A stretch of 64,000 bases of DNA from Brevundimonas naejangsanensis DSM 23858 (GCF_000421705.1 NZ_ATXN01000003.1:345182-409181), one strand, 5' to 3'; positions 29,057 through 38,950 are shown, numbered from the stretch's first letter. The notes: a model not told the origin generated them from the sequence alone. Made by a program: numbers and translations.

Positions 29057-31222
29057 ATGGGCAGCATGCAGCATAGGGCGACCGCCCCCGACTGCGACCT
29101 TGAACGCTATCGGCGGACGCGTAGCGTGTTGCCGATACTGGCTGCATCCCTGTCGGATGAAGACCTGCAGGCTCAGTCGATGGCTGAGACCAGTCCCGGC
29201 AAATGGCATCTCGGCCATGTAAGCTGGTTCTTTGAGGCCATGCTGCTTGAACGGCCGGGCTATCGGCCGATCGACCCGAGGCTGAGGCGGGTTTTCAACT
29301 CCTATTATCATGCTCTGGGCGAGCGGATCGGTCGCGCCGAACGGGGCCTGATGACGCGCCCTTCGCGGGCTGAGGTCATGGCCTATCGGGAGGAGGTCGA
29401 TCGGCGAATGGAGGCGCGCCTCGCCGACACCTCGGCGCCGTTCAGCGAGCTGGAGCGATATCTCTTTGAGTTGGGCCTGAACCACGAACAGCAGCATCAG
29501 GAGCTTTTCCTGATGGATATGCTGCATCTGATGTCGCGCTCGCCGCTGGATCCGGCCGCCTTTGGCGAGGAGCCGCGCTGCGCGCCGCTGCAGTCGTCGC
29601 ACGACGGGTGGCGGACCTTCGATGGCGGGCTGGTTGAGATCGGCGACGCCGCTGAGAGTTTCGCCTTCGACAATGAGCGGCCCGCCCATCGCGTCTGGCT
29701 GGAGCCGTTCGATCTGGCCGCCGATCTGGTCGCCAACAGCGAGTGGCTGGCCTTCATCAACGACGGCGGCTACGCGCGGGCTGATCTGTGGCTGAGCGAC
29801 GGCTGGGCGACGGTTCAGGCGCAGGGTTGGACGGCCCCGCTCTACTGGAGGCGTGAGGAAGACGACGGCTGGACGGTGATGACGTTGGCGGGGCGGCGGC
29901 CGGTCGATCCGGCGGCGCCGGTGCGTCATGTCAGCTTCTATGAGGCCGACGCCTTCGCGCGGTGGTCGGGGCGACGCCTGCCGACCGAGGCGGAATGGGA
30001 GCACGCGGCTCGCAGTCGGCCCGAGGCCTTCTCCAATCTGGACACTGAGGCATGGCAATGGACCTCCAGCGCCTATGGCCCTTACCCCGGCTTTCGCCCG
30101 ACCGAAGGCACGGCGGCTGAGTACAACGGCAAGTTCATGGCCAATCAGATGGTGCTGCGCGGCGGCGCCTTCGCCACGGCGCCGGGCCATGCGCGGCCGA
30201 CCTATCGCAACTTCTTCTATCCGGACCAACGCTGGGCCTTCACCGGCGTGCGGCTGGCGTCGGACGCCGACGATGCGATGCGACGGGGCGAGGGCGACGA
30301 CGAGCATGAGGCCTTTCGTCGCGATCTCGTCTCAGGTCTGGCGGCGCGGCCCAAGAGCCTGCCGCCCAAATGGTTCTATGACGCGCGGGGGTCGGACCTG
30401 TTTGAGGCCATCACGCGCCTGCCGGAATATTATCCGACCCGACAGGAAGCAGCGCTGCTGCGGCGGGTCGCGCCGCAGTGGGCGGGGCGGTTCGGCCCTG
30501 ACGCCGTCCTGGTCGAACTGGGCTCGGGCGCGAGCGAGAAGACCCGGATCGTGCTGGACGCCGCGTCCGATCTGGCGGCCTACGTCCCCATCGACATCAG
30601 TCCCACAGCGCTGGAAGACGCGGCCGCGCGTTTGAGGCAGGCCTATCCCGCGCTGAAGGTCTTGCCGCTGGTCGGCGATTTCGAACATCTCGGCGTCCTG
30701 CCGCTTGAAGCGGGGCAGGGGCGGCGCGTGGGTTTTTTCCCGGGTTCGACCATCGGCAATCTGACGCCAGAGGTCGCCGAGGCCCTGTTGCGCGGCGCGC
30801 GCGACATGCTGGGGCCGGACGCTCTGTTTATTCTGGGCGTCGATCTGATCAAGGAGCCGTCGATCCTGATCCCCGCCTATGACGACGCGCAAGGCGTGAC
30901 CGCCCGCTTCAACCTGAACGTGCTGGCGCGGGCCAACCGCGATCTGGGGACGGACTTTGATCTGGACGCTTTCGCCCATCGGGCGGTCTGGAACGAGGCC
31001 GAGGCGCGTATGGAGATGCACCTGGAGGCCCTGCGCCCCATGACGGTGCGGCTCGGCAAGCTGGTCTTCCGGTTTGCGCAGGGCGAGACGATCCACACCG
31101 AAAGCTCGCGCAAGTTCGACGAGGCCCGCGTGCGCGCTCTGGCCGAGGCGGCGCGCTGGCGGGTCGAGGCGTTCGAGGTCAGCGACGCGCCGCGCGTGGC
31201 CCTGGCGCTGCTGGCCAGCTAG
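29057..31222 (+). CDS. egtB: EgtB-EgtD fusion, ergothioneine biosynthesis
   Basis: One frame of about 721 residues joins two ergothioneine enzymes. Residues 1-420 are EgtB, the iron sulfoxide synthase: a DinB-like part with HLGHVSWFFE (near 51) and NHEQQHQE (near 141), which hold the three iron histidines, then a formylglycine-enzyme-like domain ending WAFTGVRLA. Residues about 430-721 are EgtD, the histidine trimethyltransferase: LPPKWFYDARGSDLFEAIT, ELGSGASEKT (near 489) and FFPGSTIGNL (near 560). EgtD makes hercynine and EgtB adds the sulfur donor. The C-S lyase is not in the window. OvoA also fuses a methyltransferase to an EgtB-like part, but this C-terminal domain is clearly EgtD type. 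The start is uncertain (29057, 29066, or GTG 28997). Confidence 0.88.
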   Translation: MGSMQHRATAPDCDLERYRRTRSVLPILAASLSDEDLQAQSMAETSPGKWHLGHVSWFFEAMLLERPGYRPIDPRLRRVFNSYYHALGERIGRAERGLMTRPSRAEVMAYREEVDRRMEARLADTSAPFSELERYLFELGLNHEQQHQELFLMDMLHLMSRSPLDPAAFGEEPRCAPLQSSHDGWRTFDGGLVEIGDAAESFAFDNERPAHRVWLEPFDLAADLVANSEWLAFINDGGYARADLWLSDGWATVQAQGWTAPLYWRREEDDGWTVMTLAGRRPVDPAAPVRHVSFYEADAFARWSGRRLPTEAEWEHAARSRPEAFSNLDTEAWQWTSSAYGPYPGFRPTEGTAAEYNGKFMANQMVLRGGAFATAPGHARPTYRNFFYPDQRWAFTGVRLASDADDAMRRGEGDDEHEAFRRDLVSGLAARPKSLPPKWFYDARGSDLFEAITRLPEYYPTRQEAALLRRVAPQWAGRFGPDAVLVELGSGASEKTRIVLDAASDLAAYVPIDISPTALEDAAARLRQAYPALKVLPLVGDFEHLGVLPLEAGQGRRVGFFPGSTIGNLTPEVAEALLRGARDMLGPDALFILGVDLIKEPSILIPAYDDAQGVTARFNLNVLARANRDLGTDFDLDAFAHRAVWNEAEARMEMHLEALRPMTVRLGKLVFRFAQGETIHTESSRKFDEARVRALAEAARWRVEAFEVSDAPRVALALLAS

Positions 31223-31242
31223 TCCTCGGTGGATGTCGGGCA

Positions 31243-31271
31243 AAGAAAAACGGCGAGGTTTCCCGCGCCGT
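31243..31271 (-). terminator. Terminator of the KGG-repeat gene
   Basis: On the minus strand an ACGGCG / CGCCGT stem with a GGGAAACC loop is followed by TTTTTCTTT. It lies between two convergent genes. Confidence 0.65.
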
Positions 31272-31301
31272 CTCTAAAGTCTGAAACTGTGTCGCTGGGG
31301 A

Positions 31302-31535
31302 TCAGCGCTTCGGCGTCGCCGGATCCTGAGCGGCCTTGTTGCGCGCCCCGTGGGAGGCTTCGCCGCCCTTACGCCCGGCCTGGGCTGCAAGAGAGCGATC
31401 CTGAGAGAAGCTGCGCTTCTCGCTGGGGACGCTGGCGCCGCCCTTGCGGGCGATTTCGCGCTGACGTTCCGGATCCATCGAGGCGAAACCTCGCTTGGAA
31501 ACACCGGAGCCGCGAGTGGGCTGACCTTCGGCCAT
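31302..31535 (-). CDS. KGG-repeat general stress protein
   Basis: This 77-residue hydrophilic protein has the stress-induced KGG repeat pattern. RGFASMDPERQREIARKGG is followed by a second, looser unit ending in AQAGRKGGEASHG. The family includes GsiB- and YciG-like proteins induced by general stress; they are probably disordered protectants. AAAGGA precedes ATG 31535. It ends at a convergent terminator. Confidence 0.85.
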   Translation of the reverse strand: MAEGQPTRGSGVSKRGFASMDPERQREIARKGGASVPSEKRSFSQDRSLAAQAGRKGGEASHGARNKAAQDPATPKR

Positions 31536-31718
31536 TTCAGATGTTCCTTTCGTAGACGGTGGCGCTTGCGCAAGAGAACCCGGCCCCGGCGCGGAGGTTC
31601 CGAGAAAGGATTAAAACCCTGTTCGGCGGCCAGGCTCGTCAAGGCGCGATAAGACGGAACCGCACGGATTTCGGCGGGTTCATCGAGGCTCGGAGTGCAG
31701 CATTCAGGAGCTCAGTTC

Positions 31719-32015
31719 ATGCCGGTTTCCAACGACCCCTTCGCCAATACTGACGGCGCGCCGTCGCCGGAGGACATCACCGAAGGCCGCTCCACCCTTG
31801 GCGACCGTCTGGAGGGTGCGGCCGATGAGATTCTGACCGCAGGGACGCGGCCGCGCCCGCTGCGTCAGGCCGTTCGCGAGGATGCGGCCGAGGTGCGCGA
31901 CTGGGCGCGCCATCGCGGCTCCGAGGCCTGCGAGGCGATTCGCGACGAGCCGATCCGGATGACGCTCTATGCCCTCGGGATAGGCGTGCTGATCGGCCTG
32001 CTGGCCGCGCGCTGA
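31719..32015 (+). CDS. DUF883/ElaB-like membrane-anchored protein
   Basis: This 98-residue protein has an acidic helical body with repeated Glu/Arg/Asp (DAAEVRDWARHRGSEACEAI) and one C-terminal membrane helix (RMTLYALGIGVLIGLLAAR). This is the layout of ElaB/YqjD-type proteins that tether ribosomes to the membrane in stationary phase in E. coli; that role is only suggested here. The ATG at 31719 has AGGAG at the right distance and is preferred over the upstream ATG. Confidence 0.7.
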   Translation: MPVSNDPFANTDGAPSPEDITEGRSTLGDRLEGAADEILTAGTRPRPLRQAVREDAAEVRDWARHRGSEACEAIRDEPIRMTLYALGIGVLIGLLAAR

Positions 32016-32016
32016 A

Positions 32017-32730
32017 TTAGGCTGGGCCGGAGGCCGGGCGCGCAATCGGCGCCGCCTGCATGGCCCGATCCGAGACGAAGGGGTTGCTGCGTCGCTCGGC
32101 TCCGAACGTCGAATGCGGCCCGTGGCCCGGCACGAAGGTTACGTCGTCGCCCAGCGGCCACAGCTTTGTGGTGATCGCGCTCAGCAGGGCCTGATGGTCG
32201 CTGCGCGGGAAGTCGGTGCGACCGACCGAACCCTGGAACAGAACGTCGCCGACCTGGGCGAAACGGGCCTGGCGGTTGAAGAAGATCACGTGGCCGGGCG
32301 TGTGTCCGGGGCAGTGGAAGACCTCCCACGTCGTCTCGCCCAGCGTCAGAACGTCGCCGTCGTCCAGCCAGCGCGTCGGGGTGAAGGTGCGGGCCTCGGG
32401 CAGGCCGTACTTCTGGCCCTGGGTGGGAATCAGGTCTATCCAGAACTGGTCCTCAAGGTGCGGGCCGACGATGTCGAGGCCGGTCTTCTCCTGCATCTCG
32501 GCGGCGGCGCCGGCGTGGTCCAGGTGGCCGTGGGTGATCCAGATGGCGTCCAGCGTCAGTCCGCGTCGTGCGACCTCGCCCAGAATGGCGTCGACCGAGC
32601 CGCCCGGATCAATGACGGCGGCCTTGTTGGTCTTCGTGCACCAGACGGTGGTGCAGTTCTGCTGAAGCGGGGTCACGGGCGTGACGAAGACGCCGATGGG
32701 GGCTGCGGAAGAGGCTGACGACTGGCTCAT
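32017..32730 (-). CDS. Metallo-beta-lactamase-fold hydrolase (glyoxalase II-like)
   Basis: This 237-residue enzyme has the zinc motif THGHLDHAG near residue 70, FHCPGHTPGHV near 140, the bridging aspartate in AQVGDVLFQGSVGRTDFP and the final histidine in VPGHGPHST. This resembles YcbL/GloB-type hydroxyacylglutathione hydrolases. It has no signal peptide. The exact thioester substrate is unknown. It overlaps nothing and is convergent with the DUF883-like gene. Confidence 0.86.
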   Translation of the reverse strand: MSQSSASSAAPIGVFVTPVTPLQQNCTTVWCTKTNKAAVIDPGGSVDAILGEVARRGLTLDAIWITHGHLDHAGAAAEMQEKTGLDIVGPHLEDQFWIDLIPTQGQKYGLPEARTFTPTRWLDDGDVLTLGETTWEVFHCPGHTPGHVIFFNRQARFAQVGDVLFQGSVGRTDFPRSDHQALLSAITTKLWPLGDDVTFVPGHGPHSTFGAERRSNPFVSDRAMQAAPIARPASGPA

Positions 32731-32902
32731 GCGCCCTCAGATAGCGGCCCGATGACCACAAAGGAACCGCGTTGCGTTGACGTTTCAGCCCCTTCTCGAC
32801 ATAAGGGCGGGCTCCGAGGCGCCGCTCCCGAAAGGGGCGGCCCTGTTGCTTTATCCACCGCGCGCCTTTGCGGCGTCGCCACAGAGCGTCAGATATCCGA
32901 CC

Positions 32903-34246
32903 ATGCAAGTCGTCGAAAAGTCGAACGAAGGCCTCAGCCGCGTGATTGCGGTGACCATTCCCGTCGCCGAGCTGAATGAAAAGCTCGAAGCCCGCATCAA
33001 GGAAGTGGCCCCCCAGATGAAGCTCAAGGGCTTCCGTCCGGGCAAGGTGCCGGCCTCGTACGTCAAGAAGACCTTCGGCCGTGACTTCATGGGCGAAATC
33101 ATCAACGCCTCGCTGAACGAGACCAGCCAGGGCGCTCTGGAAGAGCTGAAGCTGCGTCCGGCCGCGCCGGCCGAGATGAACCTGACCTCCGACATGGACA
33201 AGGTCATCGCCGGTCAGGAAGACCTGGCCTATGAGATGTCGCTGGAAGTCATGCCGGAATTCACCCCGGTCGACCCCAAGACCCTGAAGCTGACCCGCCC
33301 GACCTATGAGGCCTCGGAAGAGGACCTGGACGAGGCGCTGAAGGAACTGGCCTCGCAGGCCAAGTCCTACGAGGACAAGAAGGGCAAGACGGTCAAGGCC
33401 GCCGACGGCGACCAACTGACCATCGACTTCCTTGGCAAGATCGACGGCGAAGCCTTCGACGGCGGCGCCGCCACCGACGCGGACCTGGTGATCGGCTCGG
33501 GCCGCTTCATCCCCGGCTTCGAAGAGCAGCTGAAGGGCTCCAAGGTCGGTGAAGAAAAGACCATCGAAGTGACCTTCCCGGAAGAATACCAGGCCAAGCA
33601 CCTGGCCGGTAAGGCCGCGACCTTCGACGTCACCGTCAAGGCCATCAAGGCCGAGGTCGAATCCAAGATCGACGACGAGTTCGCCACGCGCATCGGCCTG
33701 GAGTCGCTGGACCAGCTGAAGGAACTGCTGAAGTCCAACCTGAACCAGCAGTACGCCGGCGCTGCCCGCTTCAAGCTGAAGCGCGCCCTGCTGGACCTGC
33801 TGGACGAAGGCCACGACTTCGCCCTGCCGCCGAAGATGGTGGACGCCGAGTTCGAAGGCATCTGGGCCCAGGTGTCGGCCGACAAGGACGCCGGCCAGCT
33901 GCCGGAAGAAGACGCCAAGAAGTCGGAAGACGAACTGAAGGCCGAGTACAAGAAGATCGCCGAGCGCCGCGTGCGCCTGGGTCTGGTCCTGGCCGAGATC
34001 GGCCGCGCCAACAACGTCGGCGTGACGGATCAGGAACTGTCGAACGCCATCATGGCCGAAGCCCGCAACTATCCGGGTCAGGAAAAGATGGTGCTGGACT
34101 TCTACCGCCAGAACCCGAACGCCGCAGCCCAGCTGCGCGCCCCGATCTATGAAGAGAAGGTCGTCGACCTGATCGTCTCGGTCGCCGAGGTGAAGGACGA
34201 AGCCATCACCAAGGAAGAGCTGATGAAGGAAGAAGACGAGGCGTAA
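32903..34246 (+). CDS. tig: Trigger factor
   Basis: Trigger factor is the ribosome-bound chaperone and prolyl isomerase that meets nascent chains. The 447-residue product starts at ATG 32903. The ribosome-binding signature is [16 protein letters not shown], the PPIase domain follows ([30 protein letters not shown]) and the helical C-terminal domain ends in a highly acidic tail. It heads the usual tig-clpP-clpX-lon block and has its own terminator. Confidence 0.96.
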   Translation: MQVVEKSNEGLSRVIAVTIPVAELNEKLEARIKEVAPQMKLKGFRPGKVPASYVKKTFGRDFMGEIINASLNETSQGALEELKLRPAAPAEMNLTSDMDKVIAGQEDLAYEMSLEVMPEFTPVDPKTLKLTRPTYEASEEDLDEALKELASQAKSYEDKKGKTVKAADGDQLTIDFLGKIDGEAFDGGAATDADLVIGSGRFIPGFEEQLKGSKVGEEKTIEVTFPEEYQAKHLAGKAATFDVTVKAIKAEVESKIDDEFATRIGLESLDQLKELLKSNLNQQYAGAARFKLKRALLDLLDEGHDFALPPKMVDAEFEGIWAQVSADKDAGQLPEEDAKKSEDELKAEYKKIAERRVRLGLVLAEIGRANNVGVTDQELSNAIMAEARNYPGQEKMVLDFYRQNPNAAAQLRAPIYEEKVVDLIVSVAEVKDEAITKEELMKEEDEA

Positions 34247-34272
34247 GCCCTTCTTTCCTGACGAGCGTTATT

Positions 34273-34303
34273 GAGGGGCGGTCCGCATGGGCCGCCCCTC
34301 TTT
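34273..34303 (+). terminator. Terminator of tig
   Basis: A strong GAGGGGCGG / CCGCCCCTC stem with a short loop is followed by TTT, 27 bases after the stop codon. Confidence 0.85.
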
Positions 34304-34365
34304 GCATGGAAGAGCGGAGACGGTAGGATATCGGCGTTTTGTCGGGGTTCGACATGGAGACGACT

Positions 34366-35271
34366 ATGCTGAGCCTGGCAACGCTGATGGCATCAGCACT
34401 GATTTCCGGCACGCCGGTGCAAGCTGCGGGCTCGCCGTCGGCGCAGGAAGATCCCGTCCGGGTCGAGGATGTGGTCGTATCCAGCCGACGCCTGCAGGAT
34501 GAGGCTGAGGCGTTTGTCGCGGAACTGGCGGCTCCGCCGCCCAAGCGCGGTCTGGCGCGATGGCGCGGGCCGATCTGCATCGGCGTCGCCAGCCTGTCGC
34601 AGAGCGTCGCGCGCCCGCTGATCGACCACATCGCCACGGTGGCGAGCGGCTACGACGTGCGCATACGAGAGCTGGGCTGCCAGCCCAATGTCATCATTGT
34701 CTTCACGGACGACGCTCCAGGCTTGGCGCGGGGTCTGGTGGAGCACGACGCCGATGCGTTCCGCGTGCGCTGGACCAGCCAACTGGACCGGGGACAGAAA
34801 GCGTTGGACGCCTTCCAGAACGGCGACTGGCCTGTGCGCTGGTGGCACGTCAGCATGCCGGTCATCGGCATCTCGGGGCAGCGGGCCATCCGGATGCCGG
34901 GGGACGTCGAGCCGATTTACGTGCCGGGCGAGGGGCTGGCGAACAAGGGGCGACCTATCACGGACGTGTTAAGCAAGGTGATCGTCATCGTCGATATCGC
35001 CAAGGTCGAGGGGACTGAACTTCCCCTTTTAGGGGACTATCTGGCGATGGTGGTGTTGGCGCAGGTTAACCCCGAGGGCGGCACGGGTCGGTTCGATACG
35101 GTGCTGAATCTTTTCCACGAAACGGGTAGGGACGAGGGCTTGTCGGGCTGGGATAAGGCCTACCTCGCTTCGCTATACGGGGCGTTCTCGGAGCGCATCG
35201 ACCGATACAATCATGCCTCTTCGATCGTGCGTGACCTCCGACGAGCGGAGCGGAACGCGCAACGCCAATAA
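34366..35271 (+). CDS. Secreted hypothetical protein
   Basis: About 301 residues begin with a hydrophobic signal-like segment ending PVQA near residue 20, without a strong positive N-region. The mature part has RWRGPICIGVASLSQSVA, QPNVIIVFTDDA and a later SKVIVIVDIAKVEG, then LGDYLAMVVLAQVNPEGG. It has a single-domain feel, but I recognise no family. GGAG six bases before ATG 34366 supports that start over 34354 and 34339. It lies between tig and clpP but follows a terminator. Confidence 0.72.
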   Translation: MLSLATLMASALISGTPVQAAGSPSAQEDPVRVEDVVVSSRRLQDEAEAFVAELAAPPPKRGLARWRGPICIGVASLSQSVARPLIDHIATVASGYDVRIRELGCQPNVIIVFTDDAPGLARGLVEHDADAFRVRWTSQLDRGQKALDAFQNGDWPVRWWHVSMPVIGISGQRAIRMPGDVEPIYVPGEGLANKGRPITDVLSKVIVIVDIAKVEGTELPLLGDYLAMVVLAQVNPEGGTGRFDTVLNLFHETGRDEGLSGWDKAYLASLYGAFSERIDRYNHASSIVRDLRRAERNAQRQ

Positions 35272-35277
35272 GGTCGA

Positions 35278-35296
35278 GCGCAAGGGAGCCTTGCGC
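35278..35296. other. Hairpin between the hypothetical gene and clpP
   Basis: GCGCAAGG-gag-CCTTGCGC is a perfect 8-bp inverted repeat with no T run after it. It may be a weak terminator or part of the clpP leader. Confidence 0.4.
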
Positions 35297-35379
35297 CGAC
35301 GGGCCAGCGACGCGATATCGTAGGAGACAGGCGCGCGTTCCATGAGTCGTGCGACCCTCCTGAATTCGAGAAGGCCTTC

Positions 35380-36021
35380 ATGCGCGATCCGATCGACTAC
35401 ATCTCCAACAACCTGGTGCCGATGGTGGTGGAGCAATCCAGCCGCGGCGAACGGTCGTTCGACATCTTCTCGCGCCTGCTGCGCGAGCGGATCATCTTCC
35501 TGACCGGCCCGTTCGAGGACGGCATGGCCTCGCTGATCTGCGCCCAACTGCTGTTCCTGGAATCGGAGAACCCGAAGAAGGAGATCAGCATGTACATCAA
35601 CAGCCCCGGCGGTCAGGTGACGTCGGCGCTCGCGATCTACGACACCATGCAATACATCAAGTCGCCGGTATCGACCGTGGTCATGGGCATGGCCGCCTCG
35701 GCCGGCTCGCTGATCCTGACGGCCGGCGAAGCGGGCCAGCGCGTCGCCCTGCCGAACGCGCGCGTCATGGTGCACCAGCCCTCGGGCGGTTTCCGCGGCA
35801 CGGCTTCGGACATCGAGCGCCACGCCGAAGACATCATCGCCACCAAGCGCCGTCTGAACGAGATTTACGTCCAGCACACGGGCCGCACCTATGAAGAGGT
35901 CGAGCGCACTCTGGACCGCGACCACTTCATGACGGCTGAGGAAGCCAAGGCCTGGGGCATCGTCGACCACGTCTATGACAAGCGCACCCAGGCCGACGAC
36001 GACGGCGTGAAGGCTCCCTAA
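35380..36021 (+). CDS. clpP: ATP-dependent Clp protease proteolytic subunit
   Basis: ClpP is the barrel-shaped serine protease that works with ClpX and ClpA. The 213-residue product has the catalytic serine in [11 protein letters not shown], the histidine in VMVHQPSGG and the aspartate region [15 protein letters not shown], with IYINSPGG-like [11 protein letters not shown]. In Caulobacter relatives ClpXP clears cell-cycle regulators such as CtrA. Unlike in enterobacteria, clpX does not follow directly: two other genes lie between. Confidence 0.97.
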   Translation: MRDPIDYISNNLVPMVVEQSSRGERSFDIFSRLLRERIIFLTGPFEDGMASLICAQLLFLESENPKKEISMYINSPGGQVTSALAIYDTMQYIKSPVSTVVMGMAASAGSLILTAGEAGQRVALPNARVMVHQPSGGFRGTASDIERHAEDIIATKRRLNEIYVQHTGRTYEEVERTLDRDHFMTAEEAKAWGIVDHVYDKRTQADDDGVKAP

Positions 36022-36123
36022 GTCTTAAACGCGCTCGGGCTGCGACAATTTGCGAGGCGGGATCTGGCGACGGATTCCGCCTCGAATCGTGTTTGAGATT
36101 CGTTGTCAGCAAGGGGGCGATTC

Positions 36124-36666
36124 ATGATGATGCAGTGGAGAGACGACGGATTCCGATATGGTGCCGTGACGCGCGCCCTGCACTGGGCGATGGCCCTGCT
36201 GCTGGCGTGGCAGTTCGCGGGTATGGCGATCAAGCTGATCGTCGGCAAGGCGCCGATCACCGCCTTCTGGGTTGGCACGCACAAGGGGATCGGCGTCATT
36301 CTGTTGACCCTGATCGTGCTGCGGGCGCTTTGGGGCCTGTACAATATGAAGGCGCGCCCGGCGCATGGCGGCGGTTTTTGGGGTCTGGCCGCCAAGGTCG
36401 GGCATCTGGCGCTCTACGCCCTGATGCTGATCGTCCCGGCTCTGGCGCTGCTGCGGCAGTATGGATCGGGCAAGCCGCTGGATGTGTTCGGGGTGCGCCT
36501 GATCGACGGCGGCTGGGCCGAGGTGTCGTGGATGACCGCCCCGGCCAACGCCGTGCATGGCCTGCTGGCCTGGGTGCTGCTGGCCGCGATTGCGGGCCAT
36601 ATTCTGATGGTGCTGGTCCATCGCTTCATCTGGAAGGATGAGACGACCCGGCGGATGATCGGCTAG
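36124..36666 (+). CDS. Cytochrome b561
   Basis: This 180-residue inner-membrane diheme b-type cytochrome has four membrane helices, each with a candidate heme histidine: ALHWAMALLLAW, GTHKGIGVILL, GHLALYALMLIV and NAVHGLLAWVLL. It probably passes electrons between quinol and a periplasmic acceptor such as superoxide (family knowledge). AAGGGG seven bases upstream supports ATG 36124. It is convergent with the phosphatase gene. Confidence 0.88.
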   Translation: MMMQWRDDGFRYGAVTRALHWAMALLLAWQFAGMAIKLIVGKAPITAFWVGTHKGIGVILLTLIVLRALWGLYNMKARPAHGGGFWGLAAKVGHLALYALMLIVPALALLRQYGSGKPLDVFGVRLIDGGWAEVSWMTAPANAVHGLLAWVLLAAIAGHILMVLVHRFIWKDETTRRMIG

Positions 36667-36679
36667 AGTGAAGTGTCGT

Positions 36680-37327
36680 TCAGGGGCGGCCGGTGAACAC
36701 GCGGTAGCCCTTTTCGTCGGCCGCCGCGATCATCTCGGCGTCGCCCGAAGTGTCGCCATAGGCGGCGGCCAGCTTCATGTCCGGGCCGTAGACGGCGCGA
36801 AGGCGGCTCATCTTCTCCTCGCCCCGACAGTTGCCGCCGACGAAGCTTCCCGCCACGCGATCCTGAGCGTCGAAGGCCAACCGGGTGCCGATCAGGTTCT
36901 CGGCCCCCAGACGGCGGGCGAAGGGGGCGACGGTTGTCTCGGGCGAGGCTGTGACGATGACGCGGTGGGCGCCGCGACGGCCCCAGTCTTCCCACGTCGC
37001 CAGGGCGTCGGGGCGCATGAAGCGCGGCCAGATCTCGGCGGCGAAGCGCTCGGCCTCGGCCTCCAGCGACTTGCGGTCGGCGCCCATCAGGAACTCGCGC
37101 ACCGAGGCGATCTTGATCCGGCCCCGGTCCCGGTCGCCCAGATAGGCGAAGACCGCCGGGACCATCTGCGCCAGACCGGTCAGCCAGCGCACAGGCCCGG
37201 CCCGCCATTTCAGGAAACTGGTGAAGCTGTCGCGAATCGTTAGCGTGCCGTCGAAATCGAAGGCGACGATGGCCTGGCCGGGGGCAGGGGACTGGTGAAA
37301 GCCTTTTTCGCTTCCCATGTCAGACAT
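36680..37327 (-). CDS. HAD-family phosphatase (subclass IB)
   Basis: The 215-residue product has HAD motif I DFDGTLTIRDSF, motif II VTASPETT, and motif IV GDTSGDAEMI. Together with the helical cap this matches the IB group that includes phosphoserine phosphatase and lysophosphatidic-type phosphatases. It has no signal peptide. The substrate is not readable. ATG 37327 is preferred because the longer upstream frame overlaps the clpX promoter region. Confidence 0.82.
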   Translation of the reverse strand: MSDMGSEKGFHQSPAPGQAIVAFDFDGTLTIRDSFTSFLKWRAGPVRWLTGLAQMVPAVFAYLGDRDRGRIKIASVREFLMGADRKSLEAEAERFAAEIWPRFMRPDALATWEDWGRRGAHRVIVTASPETTVAPFARRLGAENLIGTRLAFDAQDRVAGSFVGGNCRGEEKMSRLRAVYGPDMKLAAAYGDTSGDAEMIAAADEKGYRVFTGRP

Positions 37328-37523
37328 TAGCCGTGATCCCCATATTATCTGTCCTGTCCGTTCCCCGAAGCGCGTTGCAGCGCCGCAACGGGGTTGTGGC
37401 GGAACGTGTGATGGGTGATTGTCATTTTTTGAAGACCTTCGATGATAGATTCCTCGGATCGATCGCGAAGGAAGCGCCTTTCGTCCCAATGTCGGGGCGG
37501 ATTGCGGATAGTGAGAAGGGTCT

Positions 37524-38792
37524 ATGACCAAAGCCGCCGGCACAGACGCCAAAAGCACGCTCTACTGCTCGTTCTGCGGCAAGAGCCAGCACGAAGTCCG
37601 CAAACTGATCGCCGGACCGACCGTTTTCATCTGCGATGAATGCGTCGAACTGTGCATGGACATCATCCGCGAAGAGCACAAGATCGCGTTCAAGACCTCC
37701 AAGGACGGCGTGCCTACGCCCAAGGAGATTCGCGACGTCCTCGACGATTACGTGATCGGCCAGGCCCACGCCAAGAAGGTGCTGAGCGTCGCCGTTCACA
37801 ACCACTACAAGCGCCTGAACCACGCGACGAAGAACAACGACGTCGAACTGGCCAAGTCGAACATCATGCTGATCGGGCCGACCGGCTCGGGCAAGACGCT
37901 TCTGGCCCAGACGTTGGCGCGCATCATCGACGTGCCGTTCACCATGGCCGACGCCACGACCCTGACCGAAGCCGGTTATGTGGGCGAGGATGTCGAGAAC
38001 ATCATCCTGAAGCTGCTTCAGGCGTCGGACTACAATGTCGAGCGGGCCCAGCGCGGCATCGTCTACATCGACGAAATCGACAAGATTTCGCGCAAGTCGG
38101 ACAATCCGTCGATCACTCGCGATGTGTCGGGCGAGGGCGTGCAGCAGGCCTTGCTGAAGATCATGGAAGGCACCGTCGCCTCCGTGCCTCCGCAAGGCGG
38201 CCGCAAGCATCCGCAGCAGGAGTTCCTGCAGGTCGACACCGCCAACATTCTGTTCATCGTCGGCGGCGCCTTCGCCGGCCTTGAAAAGGTGATCTCGGCG
38301 CGTGGTGCAGGGGCCTCCATCGGCTTCGGCGCCAAGGTCAAGGAGATCGACGAGCGTCGCACCGGCGAAATCCTCAAGGGCGTCGAGCCGGACGACCTGA
38401 TGCGCTTCGGTCTGATCCCCGAATTCATCGGCCGTCTGCCGGTCCTGGCGACGCTGGAAGACCTGGACGAGGCGGCGCTGATCACCATCCTGACCGAGCC
38501 GAAGAACGCTCTGGTCAAGCAGTACAAGCGACTGTTCGAGATGGAGAACGTCACCCTGACCTTCACCGACGACGCTCTGTCGGCGGTGGCGAAGAAAGCG
38601 ATCACCCGCAAGACCGGCGCCCGCGGCCTGCGCTCCATTCTGGAGGGCGTGCTGCTGGAGACGATGTTCGAACTGCCCACCTTCGAGGGCGTCGAAGAGG
38701 TCGTGGTCAACGCCGAGGTGATCGATGGCAAGGCCCAGCCGCTGCTGATCTATTCGGAAACCAAGAAGAAAACGGCCGACGGCGCCGCCTGA
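37524..38792 (+). CDS. clpX: ATP-dependent Clp protease ATP-binding subunit ClpX
   Basis: ClpX unfolds substrates and feeds them to ClpP. The 422-residue product has the N-terminal zinc domain ([20 protein letters not shown]), Walker [13 protein letters not shown], Walker [14 protein letters not shown], the pore loop GYVGED and the IGF loop that docks ClpP (SIGFGAKV). The length is standard. It is followed by a terminator, so lon has its own promoter. Confidence 0.97.
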   Translation: MTKAAGTDAKSTLYCSFCGKSQHEVRKLIAGPTVFICDECVELCMDIIREEHKIAFKTSKDGVPTPKEIRDVLDDYVIGQAHAKKVLSVAVHNHYKRLNHATKNNDVELAKSNIMLIGPTGSGKTLLAQTLARIIDVPFTMADATTLTEAGYVGEDVENIILKLLQASDYNVERAQRGIVYIDEIDKISRKSDNPSITRDVSGEGVQQALLKIMEGTVASVPPQGGRKHPQQEFLQVDTANILFIVGGAFAGLEKVISARGAGASIGFGAKVKEIDERRTGEILKGVEPDDLMRFGLIPEFIGRLPVLATLEDLDEAALITILTEPKNALVKQYKRLFEMENVTLTFTDDALSAVAKKAITRKTGARGLRSILEGVLLETMFELPTFEGVEEVVVNAEVIDGKAQPLLIYSETKKKTADGAA

Positions 38793-38815
38793 CGCCACGG
38801 TCTGATCCAAGCGAA

Positions 38816-38846
38816 AAGGGGCGGCTCGCCATGAGCCGCCCCTTCA
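38816..38846 (+). terminator. Terminator of clpX
   Basis: The perfect stem AAGGGGCGGCTC / GAGCCGCCCCTT with a four-base loop is followed by TCATC, 24 bases after the clpX stop. Confidence 0.75.
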
Positions 38847-38922
38847 TCGTTTCAGAGATGTCCAGGCGCCCGTCTGAAATCACACGCTTTTTCACGCTTC
38901 TGTGGGCTGCAGGCCCGCCACG

Positions 38923-38950
38923 CTTGAACCGCGTCCAGACAGAACCACAT
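38923..38950 (+). promoter_or_regulatory. Candidate heat-shock (sigma-32) promoter of lon
   Basis: CTTGAA (38923-38928), a 16-base spacer and CCACAT (38945-38950) resemble the sigma-32 consensus CTTGAAA / CCCCAT. It lies 116 bases before the lon start. Lon is a classic heat-shock gene, so the assignment is plausible but made by eye. Confidence 0.5.

Noticed and set aside
29057..31222. OvoA (ovothiol synthase) instead of EgtB-EgtD
   Set aside because: The C-terminal domain carries EgtD motifs (LPPKWFYDARGS, FFPGSTIGNL), not the unrelated OvoA methyltransferase.
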